Source: Drosophila persimilis (taxonomy: Eukaryota; Arthropoda; Insecta; Diptera; Drosophilidae). From it: DNA of 64,000 nucleotides. The notes below the pieces were generated by a model. The model was given only the letters and a program-made list of their open reading frames with translations. It searched no databases and was not told where the DNA came from. The position numbers and the translations under genes are program-made. This document shows positions 63,401 through 64,000 of this stretch, piece after piece; positions within the stretch are counted from its first letter, which is position 1, and every line of letters starts with the position of its first letter. The stretch is from NCBI RefSeq assembly GCF_003286085.1, contig NW_020825288.1:15872001-15936000 (forward strand), read 5' to 3'.

Positions 63401-64000
63401 CGAGCCCTGCCTGTGTGTATGTATACATGAATGCAAAGCGCGCCTCTGCGTGTGCCACATTGGGGTATGGCTCCTGATCCCACTTCCCCTCTCCTCTCCT
63501 GTCCTCCTACCACCTTCTTTTTCTACAGCACTCATGAAAATTTTCATACACACACACACAGAGACCCAGAATCATACATATATATATGTATGTATGTATG
63601 TATGTTTGTATTTTGTAGCATTCAGAGGTAGACAGCAAGTCTACCTACTACTCTCGAGAGTATCACATTCACATTGACGCTGGCACTGGCACTGGCGTTG
63701 GCGTTGGCATTGGCGCCGCCTAGCAGCAACCGAAAACAGCAACAGCAACAGCAACGGCAACAGCAACAGCAACATGGGGGTACAGTGCAGCTCAACACAT
63801 TATGTTTATGTGGCTCTGGCTGGTCGTTGCTGCTGCTGTTTCTGGTGCTTCTGCTGGTTCTGCTGGTTCTGCTGCTACGGATGCTGGGTATTCCGTTTTC
63901 TCTTCACTTTGTGCGCTGCTGCTGTGTGCTTTACAGTTGTTGTCATTGCGGTTCTTGTTGCTCTTGATGTTTGGCTTTGATGGGAGTGAGGGTGATGGTG
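60463..64000 (-). other. Large MTA 5' intron (or promoter region)
   Basis: No BAH-domain exon is visible on the minus strand up to the right edge. Apart from the small secreted-protein gene at 61249-61733, I see only a 93-codon basic ORF at 60595-60876 on the plus strand (MRLITKTERTILQVVVW), unrecognised and unproven. GT/CA repeats are at 62660-62690 and 63548-63562. CAG/CTG-rich and GGCACT-repeat DNA fills 63670-64000, typical of a gene regulatory region. Confidence 0.55.
61249..61733 (+). CDS. Small secreted protein, nested in the MTA intron
   Basis: Two exons, 61249-61284 and 61344-61733, encode 141 residues. The intron (59 bp) splits the signal peptide, MQSCLIIALAVL|SLANA. The mature part starts with a Ser/Glu-rich repeat (SESESESVTESVTESVTKS) and continues as a helical domain with one Cys near its start (HLCEFLASF) and one at the very end (KAKYRC), which could form a disulfide. 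CTATAAAAAC at 61191-61200 is a plausible TATA box about 50 bp upstream of the start. The size, two-exon layout and intronic nesting are typical of Drosophila male accessory gland or other tissue-specific secreted proteins. I do not recognise the family. Confidence 0.75.

Overview
This window is animal nuclear DNA from a fly of the genus Drosophila. Its genes have many introns, mostly short ones of 50-80 bp with GT-AG ends, and the intergenic DNA carries CAG/CA/GA/TA repeats and TATCGATA (DRE) motifs. The gene set (CtBP, rosy/Xdh, snake, Hsc70-2) is the one known around polytene region 87D of D. melanogaster (Muller element E). Four features point to the obscura group (pseudoobscura/persimilis/miranda type): the 1343-residue xanthine dehydrogenase, the five-exon rosy gene, interstitial mini-elements and the CtBP C-terminus. 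The species call is inference.

Layout. 1-2243: 3' part of a Gln/Ser-rich gene (+). 2691-5466: Memo (-), whose first intron holds an unrelated coiled-coil gene (4265-5195, +). 5467-20411: CtBP (+), with about 8 kb of non-coding 5' sequence, a compact dehydrogenase core, and two 3' ends separated by a 4.3-kb intron. 22230-25810: a TraB-domain gene (-), with a long repeat-bearing ORF lying between its first two exons and apparently able to use the same first exon. 26480-29310: a rearranged intergenic block with DRE clusters, a 223-bp direct duplication, a head-to-head pair of Lys/Arg-rich ORFs and a 41-bp tandem repeat. 29355-29813: Cox20 (+). 30808-36043: rosy (+).

37769-43759: three S1 serine-protease genes in +,-,+ orientation, the middle one being snake. 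43889-44217: a SMKR1-like small gene. 45091-47288: Hsc70-2. 47415-50404: two tandem TMEM135-family genes. 50664-52438: selenium-binding protein/methanethiol oxidase (-). 53673-54995: mitochondrial beta-ketoacyl-ACP synthase (+). 57007-60462: all but the N-terminal end of an MTA-family NuRD subunit (-). The remaining MTA exons lie beyond the window, and a small secreted-protein gene (61249-61733, +) sits in the large MTA 5' intron.

The genes do not form one pathway; this is a normal, gene-dense euchromatic neighbourhood. Two are chromatin corepressors (CtBP, MTA). Several are metabolic or mitochondrial (rosy, Cox20, KAS, SELENBP). One group is an extracellular protease cluster that includes the dorsal-ventral protease snake. 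No intact retrovirus-like or other virus-like element was recognised. The least explained parts are the ORF inside the TraB gene, the basic ORF pair at 27.9-28.6 kb, and an open-frame GC-AG intron directly before the catalytic serine of the third protease.
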